Source: Bacteroidaceae bacterium
GTDB lineage: Bacteria > Bacteroidota > Bacteroidia > Bacteroidales > Bacteroidaceae
Direction: 5' to 3'
DNA length: 24,720 nucleotides
Assembly: GCA_017557475.1 (NCBI GenBank)
Contig: JAFYYO010000054.1
Coordinates: 1 to 24,720 of the forward strand
This document shows, piece after piece, positions 8,475 to 15,812 of this stretch. A program made the position numbers and the translations under genes. Below the pieces are notes generated by a model. The model did not search any database and was not told the DNA's origin. It saw nothing but the letters and a program-made list of their open reading frames with translations. Position 1 is the first letter of the stretch; the number at the start of each line of letters is the position of its first letter.

Positions 8475-9233
8475 ATGAAAAAGATTATATTCGCAATGGC
8501 AATGCTGGCCATACTGCCCGCATCAGCAAAAGTAAAGAAAGTAGTCGCTCAGCCAACTCCCGTTCCTACAACGGACAATGTACTCACAGAGCAAGAGCAA
8601 AGAGAAGGTTGGAAACTCCTTTGGGACGGCAAGACAACGAACGGATGGCGTGGCGCAAAGCTTCAGACTTTTCCCACAAAAGGCTGGCGCATCGAGGATG
8701 GTGTCCTCAAAGTTGAGGCTGCCAATGGTGCCGAGAGCGGCAACGGCGGCGACATCGTTACGGATAAGACCTATCACAACTTCATCTTGAAGGTCGACTT
8801 CAAGATTACCGAAGGCGCCAACAGCGGCATCAAGTATTTCGTTGACCCCGACATGAATCAAGGCGAAGGCAGCGCCATCGGCTGCGAGTTCCAGATTCTC
8901 GACGACCTTCGCCACCCCGACGCAAAGCTCGGCGAGAAGGGCAACCGTAAGCTCGCCTCTCTCTACGACCTCATCCCTGCTCCCGAGCAGAAGCCTTTCG
9001 ACATTACCACATGGAACACAGCCACAGTCATCGTGCAGGGCAATCATGTCGAGCATTGACTCAATGGCGTGAAGATGCTCGAGTACGAGCGCAATACCCA
9101 GGAGTGGAACGCACTCGTGGCATACAGCAAGTACAAGAATTGGCCCAACTTTGGCAATCGCGACGGCCGCATCCTGCTGCAGGACCATGGCAACGAAGTG
9201 TGGTTCAAGAACGTAAAGATTAAGGAACTATAA
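8475..9233 (+). pseudogene. DUF1080 (3-keto-disaccharide hydrolase family) gene with in-frame TGA
   Basis: DUF1080 proteins have a LamG/concanavalin-like fold and are proposed to cleave 3-keto-glycosides made by Gfo/Idh partners. A signal peptide ([18 protein letters not shown]) precedes the domain, which shows [20 protein letters not shown] and [10 protein letters not shown]. The frame stops at TGA 9057-9059, yet the same frame continues in the family pattern ([49 protein letters not shown]) to TAA at 9231-9233. The expected motif is VEHWLNGVK, so a single TGG-to-TGA change at a tryptophan is the simplest explanation. The shortened product would have 194 residues instead of 252 and would lack the last beta-strands. 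A base-call error or readthrough (the next base is C) is possible. The GH92 start is 1 nt past the final TAA. Confidence 0.88.
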
Positions 9234-9234
9234 T

Positions 9235-11532
9235 ATGAAGAGGCTTTTTCTAACAACTATTGTAACGCTGTTCTGCATAGGTGCAAACGCGATAGACAAT
9301 CCTGTGCAGTACGTCAATCCGCTCGTCGGCTCACACTCCACGCACAGCCTCTCCACAGGTAACACCTATCCTGCCATCGCTGTGCCTTGGGGCATGAACT
9401 TTTGGACGCCCCAGACAGGCAAGATGGGCGACGGATGGTGCTACACCTACGATGCCGAAAAGATACGCGGCTTCAAGCAGACACACCAGCCAAGTCCTTG
9501 GATGAACGACTACGCGATGTTCAACATCATGCCCGAGTGCGGTGATGCTCCTATCTATGACCAGGACAAGCGAGCCAGTTGGTTCAGCCACAAGGCAGAG
9601 GTCAGCAAGCCACATTACTACAAGGTGTACCTCGCAGACTATGACATCACCACCGAGATAGCCCCGACTAGTCGCGCAGCTATCTTCCGCTTTACGATGG
9701 GTGAAGGCAAGAGTTTCGTCATCGTCGACGCGTTTGATCGTGGTTCGTACGTCAAAGTGATTCCCGGCGAGAACAAGGTCGTTGGCTATACAACTCGCAA
9801 TAGTGGAGGTGTTCCACGCGACTTCAAGAACTACTTCGTGCTGCAGTTCGATCGTCCTTTCATTTATACATCGACTGCCGACGAAGGCAAGGAGAGCAAC
9901 AACCTCGAGATGCAGAGCAAGCACGCTGCAGCTGCAGTAGGCTTCCAGACCAAGCGTGGCGAGCAAGTCAACGTGCGTGTTGCCAGCTCATTCATCAGCA
10001 TCGAGCAGGCCGAGCAGAACCTGAAGGAGTTGGGAAACAAGACTCTCGAGGAGATTGCAGAGGCTGGCCGTCAGGAATGGAACAAGGTGCTGAGTGTCAT
10101 CGACGTTGAAGACAACAGCGACATCGATAGGTTGCGAACCTTCTACAGCTGTCTCTATCGTAGTACACTCTTCCCTCGCAGTTTCTTCGAAATCAATGCG
10201 AAGGGAGAGGTTGTACACTATAGCCCATACAACGGGCAGGTGCTGCCGGGTTATCTCTTCGCCGACACAGGCTTCTGGGACACCTTCCGTGCCCTCTTTC
10301 CTTTGGTTAACCTGATGTATCCAAGCATGAGCCGGAAGATGCAGGAAGGCTGGGCGAACGCTTACAAGGAGAGTGGATTCCTGCCTGAATGGAGCGCGCC
10401 TGGTCACAGAGCTTGCATGGTGGGCAACAACTCCGCTTCTGTTGTGGCCGATGCCTACCTTAAAGGTATCCGTGGATACGACATTGAGACGCTTTGGGAA
10501 GCAGTCAAGCATGGCGCCAACGCTGACTTGCCGCGCACTACCAGCGGCCGTAAACAGTGGCAGACCTACAATAAGTTGGGTTACGTTCCCTATGACAGCA
10601 TCAACGAGAGCGCGGCTCGCACCTTGGAATATGCTTTCGACGACTGGAGCATATACAAGCTCGGTCAGGCACTTGGCAAGCCAGAGAAGGAAATCAAGGT
10701 TTATGCAGAGCACGCCTTTAACTACAAGAACCTCTTCGACAAGAGCCATAACCTGATGCGCGGCAAGCTTGCCAATGGCGAATGGGCACCGAACTTCAAT
10801 CCCTTCAAGTGGGGTGATGCCTTCACCGAGGGCAACAGCTGGCACTATTCATGGAGTGTCTTCCACGATCCCCAGGGTCTTATCGACCTCATGGGAGGCA
10901 ACGACGTCTTCAATCAGATGCTGGACAGTGTGTTCATCCTGCCTCCCATCTTCGATGACAGCTACTATGGCGGCGTCATCCACGAGATACGTGAGATGCA
11001 GATTATGAACATGGGAAATTACGCCCACGGCAATCAACCCATCCAACATATGATATATATGTATGCATACAGCGGACAGCCTTGGAAGTCGCAATACTGG
11101 CTTCGCGAGACGATGAACCGCATGTACAACGCTCATGCCGACGGCTATTGTGGCGATGAAGACAACGGACAGACCTCCGCATGGTACATCTTCACGGCGA
11201 TGGGCTTCTATCCTGTCTGCCCGGGTAGCGGCGAGTATGTGCTTGGTGCGCCTTACTTCAAGAAGATGACGCTTCATCTGGAGAACGGCAAGGATGTGGT
11301 CATCACAGCTCCGCAGCAGAGCGACGAGAACCGCTATGTTGGTGCTCTTAATGTCAACGGTGCGGCGTATGACAAGAACTATGTGAAGCATACCGATCTC
11401 GTGGCCGGCATGAAGATGGACTACACCATGCAGGCACAGCCCAACCAGCGGCGCGGCACAACGGCTGATGCTGCTCCTTACTCCTTCAGCAAGGAGTACA
11501 AGCCTGCGGCGAAGGCAAAGCGTAAGAAGTAA
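9235..11532 (+). CDS. Secreted GH92 exo-alpha-mannosidase
   Basis: GH92 enzymes are calcium-dependent inverting exo-alpha-mannosidases that trim N-glycans or yeast mannan. A signal peptide (MKRLFLTTIVTLFCIGANA) is followed by the N-terminal beta-domain (VQYVNPLVGS near residue 25, then GNTYPAIAVPWGMNFWTPQTG). The (alpha/alpha)6 catalytic domain includes FWDTFRALFPL, LPEWSAPGHRACMVGNNSASV and the acidic motif GDEDNGQTSAWY at 640-651, which carries the conserved Asp/Glu cluster, followed by MGFYPVCPGSGEYVLGAPYF. The 765-residue length is typical and the protein appears complete. The start lies 1 nt after the DUF1080 stop (TAATATG), so translation is probably coupled; the TGA in that gene could therefore lower expression here. 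The linkage preferred cannot be read from the sequence. Confidence 0.95.
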   Translation: MKRLFLTTIVTLFCIGANAIDNPVQYVNPLVGSHSTHSLSTGNTYPAIAVPWGMNFWTPQTGKMGDGWCYTYDAEKIRGFKQTHQPSPWMNDYAMFNIMPECGDAPIYDQDKRASWFSHKAEVSKPHYYKVYLADYDITTEIAPTSRAAIFRFTMGEGKSFVIVDAFDRGSYVKVIPGENKVVGYTTRNSGGVPRDFKNYFVLQFDRPFIYTSTADEGKESNNLEMQSKHAAAAVGFQTKRGEQVNVRVASSFISIEQAEQNLKELGNKTLEEIAEAGRQEWNKVLSVIDVEDNSDIDRLRTFYSCLYRSTLFPRSFFEINAKGEVVHYSPYNGQVLPGYLFADTGFWDTFRALFPLVNLMYPSMSRKMQEGWANAYKESGFLPEWSAPGHRACMVGNNSASVVADAYLKGIRGYDIETLWEAVKHGANADLPRTTSGRKQWQTYNKLGYVPYDSINESAARTLEYAFDDWSIYKLGQALGKPEKEIKVYAEHAFNYKNLFDKSHNLMRGKLANGEWAPNFNPFKWGDAFTEGNSWHYSWSVFHDPQGLIDLMGGNDVFNQMLDSVFILPPIFDDSYYGGVIHEIREMQIMNMGNYAHGNQPIQHMIYMYAYSGQPWKSQYWLRETMNRMYNAHADGYCGDEDNGQTSAWYIFTAMGFYPVCPGSGEYVLGAPYFKKMTLHLENGKDVVITAPQQSDENRYVGALNVNGAAYDKNYVKHTDLVAGMKMDYTMQAQPNQRRGTTADAAPYSFSKEYKPAAKAKRKK

Positions 11533-11555
11533 ATAACCTCCTAACCGCCCAAACT

Positions 11556-13001
11556 ATGAAGAGGCTTTTAATTCTCATCCTTAGCTTGACGGCATGGTAC
11601 GGCTATGCCTATGCGCAAGTTGAAATCACCTACGACAACGAGGCACAATGGAAAGCCTACGACGACTTCAACGAGGCATTCCTCGACAGGACGCGTAACA
11701 TATACAAAGCGGACACCAAGCAGACCAAAGCCGACCACCGTGGTAATGGCTATCGCGATAACGATGTCAGCGGTTGTGCTGCCGCTATCTGGTGCCAAGC
11801 CATCATGTATGATATGGTCATCAATGCCTACAACCGTGCAAAGGCAGATGGCGATAATACTCGCATGAGGAAGTATAAGTCTCTCCACAACAACATCTAT
11901 AGTGGTGAGAAGAATCACTATGTGGGTTTCAACTTTGATGATTGCAACACGAACAACGGCTGGTTTGTCTACGACGACATTATGTGGTGGACGTGTGCTT
12001 TGGCGCGTGCTTATGAGACTTTCGGCAAGGCAGAGTATCTGACGAATTCAGAGAAGAGTTTCTGCCGCGTGTGGTATGGCTCGACCGTAGTGGGTGATGA
12101 TGGCTCGTATGCCGACCCCGCCCGCTTTCCTGGCAAGTATGGCGGCGGCATGTTCTGGGAGTGGCAACCCATAAAAAAACCTAATCCTCACCAGAATGGC
12201 GATTTCCGCTCGGCCTGCATCAACTTCCCGACGGTCATTGCAGCCTGTCTGCTCCATCGGCTCGTGCCTGAAGGCCGTACGCCACCTACTTCGACACATC
12301 CCACGAAGCAGACCAAGGAGTGGTATCTCGAGAAGGCAAAGGAGGTCTATGCTTGGGCAGATGCTACACTCGTCAGCGATGGACGTGTGGCAGACGGCAT
12401 TCATGGCGGCAATCCCGGGTTCAGCGACCACCTCTACAACCAGGCAACTTACATCGGAGCCAGTTGTCTGCTCTATCAACTGACAGATGAGATGAGCTAT
12501 CTGACGAAGGCGAGGCGTGCTGCCAACTATGTGAGAAGCAAGATGTGCAACAGCGGCATTCTCAAGTACGAAACGGGTTATGAGCAAGGCATATATGCTG
12601 CCATTTATGCGCAGTACATAAAGATGCTCGTCTATGACTGCGGTTTGAGCGAGGCGGCAAGAAAGATATATCTCGACCACGTACAGAAAAATATTCAGAA
12701 GGCTTACGAGAACATGGACCCGACGCGTGGCATCCAGAAAGGCAATTTTGCCCAGACGACCTCTGCCGACGATGTTGTGGAGAGCTATGGAGCAAGCGGA
12801 ATGCCTGCCTTGATGCTGATGTTCCCCGTCAACGACCCGACCTCTATCGGCAAGGTCGCTGAGGAAGGGAAGCACAACGGCCTGTCTGATGTCTATACGC
12901 TCGAAGGAAAACTAATCATGAAGGACGCTACGTCCGAGCAAGTGCATCAGCTCGACAGCGGGCTCTACATCTTCCAAAGGAAAAAGATTCTAGTCAAGTG
13001 A
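11556..13001 (+). CDS. Secreted GH76 family endo-alpha-1,6-mannanase
   Basis: GH76 enzymes are retaining endo-acting alpha-1,6-mannanases that cut the fungal mannan backbone. The 481-residue protein has a signal peptide (MKRLLILILSLTAWYGYAYA). The catalytic Asp pair is visible in VYDDIMWWTCALARAYE, followed by GGGMFWEWQ, NFPTVIAACLLHRL, YNQATYIGASCLLYQLT and YLTKARRAANYV, which together form the (alpha/alpha)6 repeat pattern of the family. The C-terminus is a Prevotella-type tail (VYTLEGKLI......SGLYIFQRKKILVK). It ends in TGA, direct evidence that TGA is a stop in this genome. It is the last gene of the operon, 23 nt after GH92. No intrinsic terminator with a T-run follows; repeat array C begins 25 nt downstream. 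Confidence 0.92.
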   Translation: MKRLLILILSLTAWYGYAYAQVEITYDNEAQWKAYDDFNEAFLDRTRNIYKADTKQTKADHRGNGYRDNDVSGCAAAIWCQAIMYDMVINAYNRAKADGDNTRMRKYKSLHNNIYSGEKNHYVGFNFDDCNTNNGWFVYDDIMWWTCALARAYETFGKAEYLTNSEKSFCRVWYGSTVVGDDGSYADPARFPGKYGGGMFWEWQPIKKPNPHQNGDFRSACINFPTVIAACLLHRLVPEGRTPPTSTHPTKQTKEWYLEKAKEVYAWADATLVSDGRVADGIHGGNPGFSDHLYNQATYIGASCLLYQLTDEMSYLTKARRAANYVRSKMCNSGILKYETGYEQGIYAAIYAQYIKMLVYDCGLSEAARKIYLDHVQKNIQKAYENMDPTRGIQKGNFAQTTSADDVVESYGASGMPALMLMFPVNDPTSIGKVAEEGKHNGLSDVYTLEGKLIMKDATSEQVHQLDSGLYIFQRKKILVK

Positions 13002-13026
13002 ACAACACAACCTGGGTGCATGAAAA

Positions 13027-13110
13027 AACTAGGCGTGGCTAGTTCGTCAACTAGGCACGTCTAGTTGGCCAACTAGGCACGTCTAATTTGCCAACTAGCC
13101 ACGCTGTGTT
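13027..13110. repeat. Intergenic array C: four 18-bp near-palindromes at 22-bp period
   Basis: Units start at 13027, 13049, 13071 and 13093, exactly 22 bp apart, with spacers CGTC, GGCC and TGCC. Unit 1 (AACTAGGCGTGGCTAGTT) is inverted relative to the rest and can pair with unit 2 (AACTAGGCACGTCTAGTT), with 16 of 18 positions complementary. Unit 4 (AACTAGCCACGCTGTGTT) is degraded on its right arm. All four keep CACG or CGTG at positions 8-11. The array lies between the GH76 stop and the VanX-type gene, ending 39 bp before that gene's ATG. Confidence 0.94.
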
Positions 13111-13149
13111 TTGAACCTACCCATTTCGAATAAGGAAAATCATCAAACC

Positions 13150-13935
13150 ATGAAGCAATCTAAACTATGGATGCTGGTCGCAATACTCCTGGTATGCGGC
13201 TTTATCATAATCGGTACAATCTACAAAGGCTGCGGTCGGAAGAAGTCGGCCGACCTGACATATGACTCCAGCCAATTCGTGACGCTAACCGACGCAGTGC
13301 CCGACGCCATCCTGGAAATCAGGTACTTCAGCACCTACAACTTCGTCGGAGCGCGTATTGACGGCTATCTCGAGCCCACAGCCCTGTTGACAAGAGAGGC
13401 AGCCGACAGTCTCAAGGCAGTCAGCGACGACGTCAAAAAACTCGGTTATCGCCTGAAGATTTACGATGCTTATCGTCCTCAAAAGGCTGTCGATCACTTC
13501 ATGCGTTGGGCAGAAGACGTGCCTGACACACTCATGCGGCAGTTCTTCTATCCCGACCTCGACAAGAGCGTCCTCTTCGATCAAGAGTACATTTGTGCCA
13601 AGAGCGGTCATACGAGAGGCTCAACAGTTGACCTCACGCTCTTCGACATGCAGACTGAGAAGGAGCTGGATATGGGCGGAACGTTCGATTGGTTTGGCCC
13701 TGAGAGCCATCCCGACTTTTGTGGCAATCCTGAGACGCAGGAGTTTACGGGCGACAACAGCAAGAGCCCCGTCGGCAGAAGCATCTCAGCCGAGCAATTC
13801 TGCAACCGCATGATTCTTCGCGAAGCGATGATGCGCCATGGATTCAAGCCGTTCCCCACAGAGTGGTGGCACTTCTGTCTGGCCAACGAACCGTTCCCCG
13901 ACACCTACTTCAACTTCCCTGTCCGTCAGCTTTAA
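13150..13935 (+). CDS. VanX-type D-Ala-D-Ala dipeptidase (peptidase M15D), membrane-anchored or exported
   Basis: Zinc dipeptidase hydrolysing D-Ala-D-Ala or related dipeptides, likely in cell wall peptide recycling. Zinc ligands are H154 and D161 (SGHTRGSTVD, residues 152-161) and H241; E238 (EWWH, 238-241) is the catalytic base; R109 (YRP) matches the family's conserved active-site arginine. An N-terminal hydrophobic segment (residues about 7-25) without a convincing lipobox suggests a signal anchor facing the periplasm. The ATG at 13150 (MKQSKLWML) is preferred over an upstream TTG at 13111, which would abut the repeat array. The gene ends tail-to-tail with the VanZ-like gene, overlapping by 4 bp. 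With no vanH/vanA ligase nearby, this is not a glycopeptide resistance cassette. Confidence 0.92.
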   Translation: MKQSKLWMLVAILLVCGFIIIGTIYKGCGRKKSADLTYDSSQFVTLTDAVPDAILEIRYFSTYNFVGARIDGYLEPTALLTREAADSLKAVSDDVKKLGYRLKIYDAYRPQKAVDHFMRWAEDVPDTLMRQFFYPDLDKSVLFDQEYICAKSGHTRGSTVDLTLFDMQTEKELDMGGTFDWFGPESHPDFCGNPETQEFTGDNSKSPVGRSISAEQFCNRMILREAMMRHGFKPFPTEWWHFCLANEPFPDTYFNFPVRQL

Positions 13936-14315
13936 CGCTTCCCAGGAAGTCTCATCAAAAGACCGCCAACGCATCCAAGGCAGACGCCAATCGAGTTGGC
14001 GGCAAAGTCGAGCCATTCGCCACTACGGCAAGTGGTCAGGTAGGCTTGTGCAAGTTCCAGAATGCCGCCAAATGCGATGGGTGCAAGGAAAGCAAAAAAC
14101 AGGAGCTTCCAAGCGCTCCATTGGCGGTGAGAACGTCGGTATTCGAACCAGATGACAAGTGTCAGCGCACCATACATCACCATGTGTGTCCATTTGTCAA
14201 TCAGCGGGATGCCTTCCATCCGCTTCATTTCCGGTATGGGCAAAAGGGAGAGAAGCACGATGGCGACGCCTACAAGAAGTGCGATAGGGTAGCGTCGTAG
14301 GTATTTGTGTAGCAT
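13932..14315 (-). CDS. VanZ-like family membrane protein
   Basis: Small integral membrane protein of the VanZ-like family; the cellular role of chromosomal members is not defined. There are about four membrane segments (PIALLVGVAIVLLSLLP; HMVMYGALTLVIWF; LLFFAFLAPIAFGGILELAQ; ANSIGVCLGCVGGLLM). Family landmarks are DKWTHMVMYG and the GGILELAQ....RSGEWLDFAANSIG block. The ATG at 14315 (MLHKYLRRYP, 127 residues) is chosen over upstream in-frame starts: it lies 28 nt past the -7 element at 14351-14344, exactly mirroring the NSS gene on the other strand, while the longer starts would fall at or above the predicted transcription start. The stop is within TTTAA shared with the VanX-type gene. Confidence 0.88.
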   Translation of the reverse strand: MLHKYLRRYPIALLVGVAIVLLSLLPIPEMKRMEGIPLIDKWTHMVMYGALTLVIWFEYRRSHRQWSAWKLLFFAFLAPIAFGGILELAQAYLTTCRSGEWLDFAANSIGVCLGCVGGLLMRLPGKR

Positions 14316-14336
14316 ATTAGGACTCTTTTTATACAT

Positions 14337-14379
14337 TTCGCTGCAAAGATACGGCTTTTTTGTGTATCTTTGCAACGAA
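14337..14379. promoter_or_regulatory. Symmetric divergent promoter for vanZ (-) and the NSS operon (+)
   Basis: Two -7 elements with the identical sequence TATCTTTG lie back to back: 14365-14372 on (+) and 14351-14344 on (-). They form the core of an inverted repeat with 16-bp arms (14337-14352 and 14364-14379, 15 of 16 matching; the inner 11 bp TGCAAAGATAC are perfect) around an 11-nt centre. Both start codons lie 28 nt past their -7 element, so the region is mirror-symmetric about base 14358. Each promoter's -33 region overlaps the other's -7, so the two probably compete for polymerase. Confidence 0.8.
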
Positions 14380-14400
14380 TTTCGATAAAAACTTCGCTAC

Positions 14401-15798
14401 ATGAACTCAGGTGATACAGCAAGAGGAAGCTTCGGAAGCCAACTGGGAGTCATCCTGGCTTCGGCAGGCTCGGCCGTCGGCTTGGGCAACATCTGGCGCT
14501 TCCCAACTGAGGTGGGGAAGGGCGGAGGTGCAGCCTTTATCCTCATCTATCTGTGCTTCATCTTCCTGCTTGCCATGCCGGTCATGATTAGCGAGTTCGT
14601 CATCGGACGCTCCTCACGCAGCAATGCTATCGGAGCCTTCCAGAAGCTTGCACCGAAGAAGCCTTGGATAGCAGCCGGCATCATGGGTGTGCTAGGCGGA
14701 TTCCTCGTGCTTTCCTTCTATTCTGTGGTAGCCGGATGGACGCTTCACTACACCATCCAATCCGCCCTCGGGCAGCTACAAGGACTACCGACAACAGACA
14801 ACGGACAACAGACGACTGACTTCGGAGCTGTCTTCAACGCCTTTGTGTCCGATCCATGGCAGCCCATCATCTATCTTGCGCTGTTCCTTTTGCTCACGCA
14901 TCTCGTCGTGGCTCGCGGCATACAACATGGCATCGAGCGTTACTCGAAACTGATGATGCCGATGCTTCTCGCGATTATCGTGCTCTTGGTGGCTTTCTCG
15001 CTGACAATGCCAGGCGCTGCCGAGGGTATCCGATTCCTGCTTCAGCCCGACCTGAGCGAGGTGACGCCCGACGTCGTGCTTGGTGCAATGGGGCAAGCAT
15101 TCTTTTCTCTGAGCGTCGGCCTGGGTTGTTTGGTGACTTACGCTTCGTATTTCAGCAAGGAGACAAGGCTGGTGAAATCCGCCATGAACGTCTGCATCAT
15201 CGATACCATGGTAGCCGTGCTGAGCGGTTTCATCATCTTCCCGACGGTCTTTAGCGTAGGCATAGCTCCCGATGCAGGTCCTGGTTTGGTGTTCATCACC
15301 TTGCCTAATGTCTTCCTGCTCACTTTCAGCGAGATGCCGATAGTGGGTTATGTCTTCGCTCTTCTCTTTTATGTGTTGCTCCTGCTGGCAGCCTTGACGA
15401 GCAGCATCAGCATGCACGAGATTTGCACAGCCTTCATATCCGAGCACTTCAGCCACAGCCGTCGCAAAGCCGCAACCATCGTGACCGTCGTTTGTCTCAT
15501 GCTTGGCGCCTTCTGCTCGCTCTCCTTCGGACCTTGGCAGGAAGTGACCGTCTTCGGTCGCGGCATCTTCGATCTGTTCGACTATACTGTGACGAAGTTC
15601 CTGATGCCACTTGGCGGACTCCTGATAACCCTGTTTGTCGGCTGGTATCTCGACAGGAAACTTGTGGAGCAGCAGTTGACAAACGACGGCAGCATCTCGG
15701 TTCGCACGATGAAACCGCTGCTTTTCCTCATTCGCTGGGTTGCGCCCTTAGGCATTCTTATCATTTTCCTCAACGAACTTTTCCCTCTCTTCTTATAG
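14401..15798 (+). CDS. Sodium-dependent NSS-family (LeuT fold) symporter, copy 1
   Basis: Inner membrane Na+-coupled importer of the neurotransmitter:sodium symporter family; bacterial members carry amino acids, but the substrate here cannot be read. The family signature is near the N-terminus: LASAGSAVGLGNIWRFPTEV, with the unwound TM1 motif GNIWRFP, followed by MISEFVIGR in TM2. The 465-residue length and hydrophobic pattern give 11-12 membrane segments. The extracellular loop between TM3 and TM4 is about 9 residues longer than in the neighbouring copy, because of the segment PTTDNGQQTTD (130-140) encoded by a 7-bp tandem repeat. Copy 2 follows after 14 nt. Expression is from the divergent promoter at 14337-14379. 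Confidence 0.93.
   Translation: MNSGDTARGSFGSQLGVILASAGSAVGLGNIWRFPTEVGKGGGAAFILIYLCFIFLLAMPVMISEFVIGRSSRSNAIGAFQKLAPKKPWIAAGIMGVLGGFLVLSFYSVVAGWTLHYTIQSALGQLQGLPTTDNGQQTTDFGAVFNAFVSDPWQPIIYLALFLLLTHLVVARGIQHGIERYSKLMMPMLLAIIVLLVAFSLTMPGAAEGIRFLLQPDLSEVTPDVVLGAMGQAFFSLSVGLGCLVTYASYFSKETRLVKSAMNVCIIDTMVAVLSGFIIFPTVFSVGIAPDAGPGLVFITLPNVFLLTFSEMPIVGYVFALLFYVLLLLAALTSSISMHEICTAFISEHFSHSRRKAATIVTVVCLMLGAFCSLSFGPWQEVTVFGRGIFDLFDYTVTKFLMPLGGLLITLFVGWYLDRKLVEQQLTNDGSISVRTMKPLLFLIRWVAPLGILIIFLNELFPLFL
14790..14820 (+). repeat. 7-bp tandem repeat inside NSS symporter copy 1
   Basis: GACAACA, GACAACG, GACAACA, GACGACT and a partial GAC follow each other without gaps: 4.4 units of a heptamer. Since 7 is not a multiple of 3, gain or loss of one unit would shift the reading frame. 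It encodes the loop residues TTDNGQQTTD, absent from the paralogous gene downstream. Confidence 0.9.
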
Positions 15799-15812
15799 AT
15801 AAATAAACACTG

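Noticed and set aside
9057..9059. TGA decoded as tryptophan (alternative genetic code)
   Set aside because: TGA ends the GH76 gene (13001) and the second symporter (17165) at the natural family C-termini, and tryptophan is otherwise TGG.
13111..13149. TTG start adding 13 residues to the VanX-type protein
   Set aside because: It directly abuts array C, the extra residues are not family-like, and the ATG at 13150 precedes a normal signal-anchor segment.
13150..14315. VanX and VanZ homologues as a glycopeptide resistance cassette
   Set aside because: There is no vanH, ligase or vanRS nearby, the genes are convergent rather than in one operon, and such homologues are common chromosomal genes.
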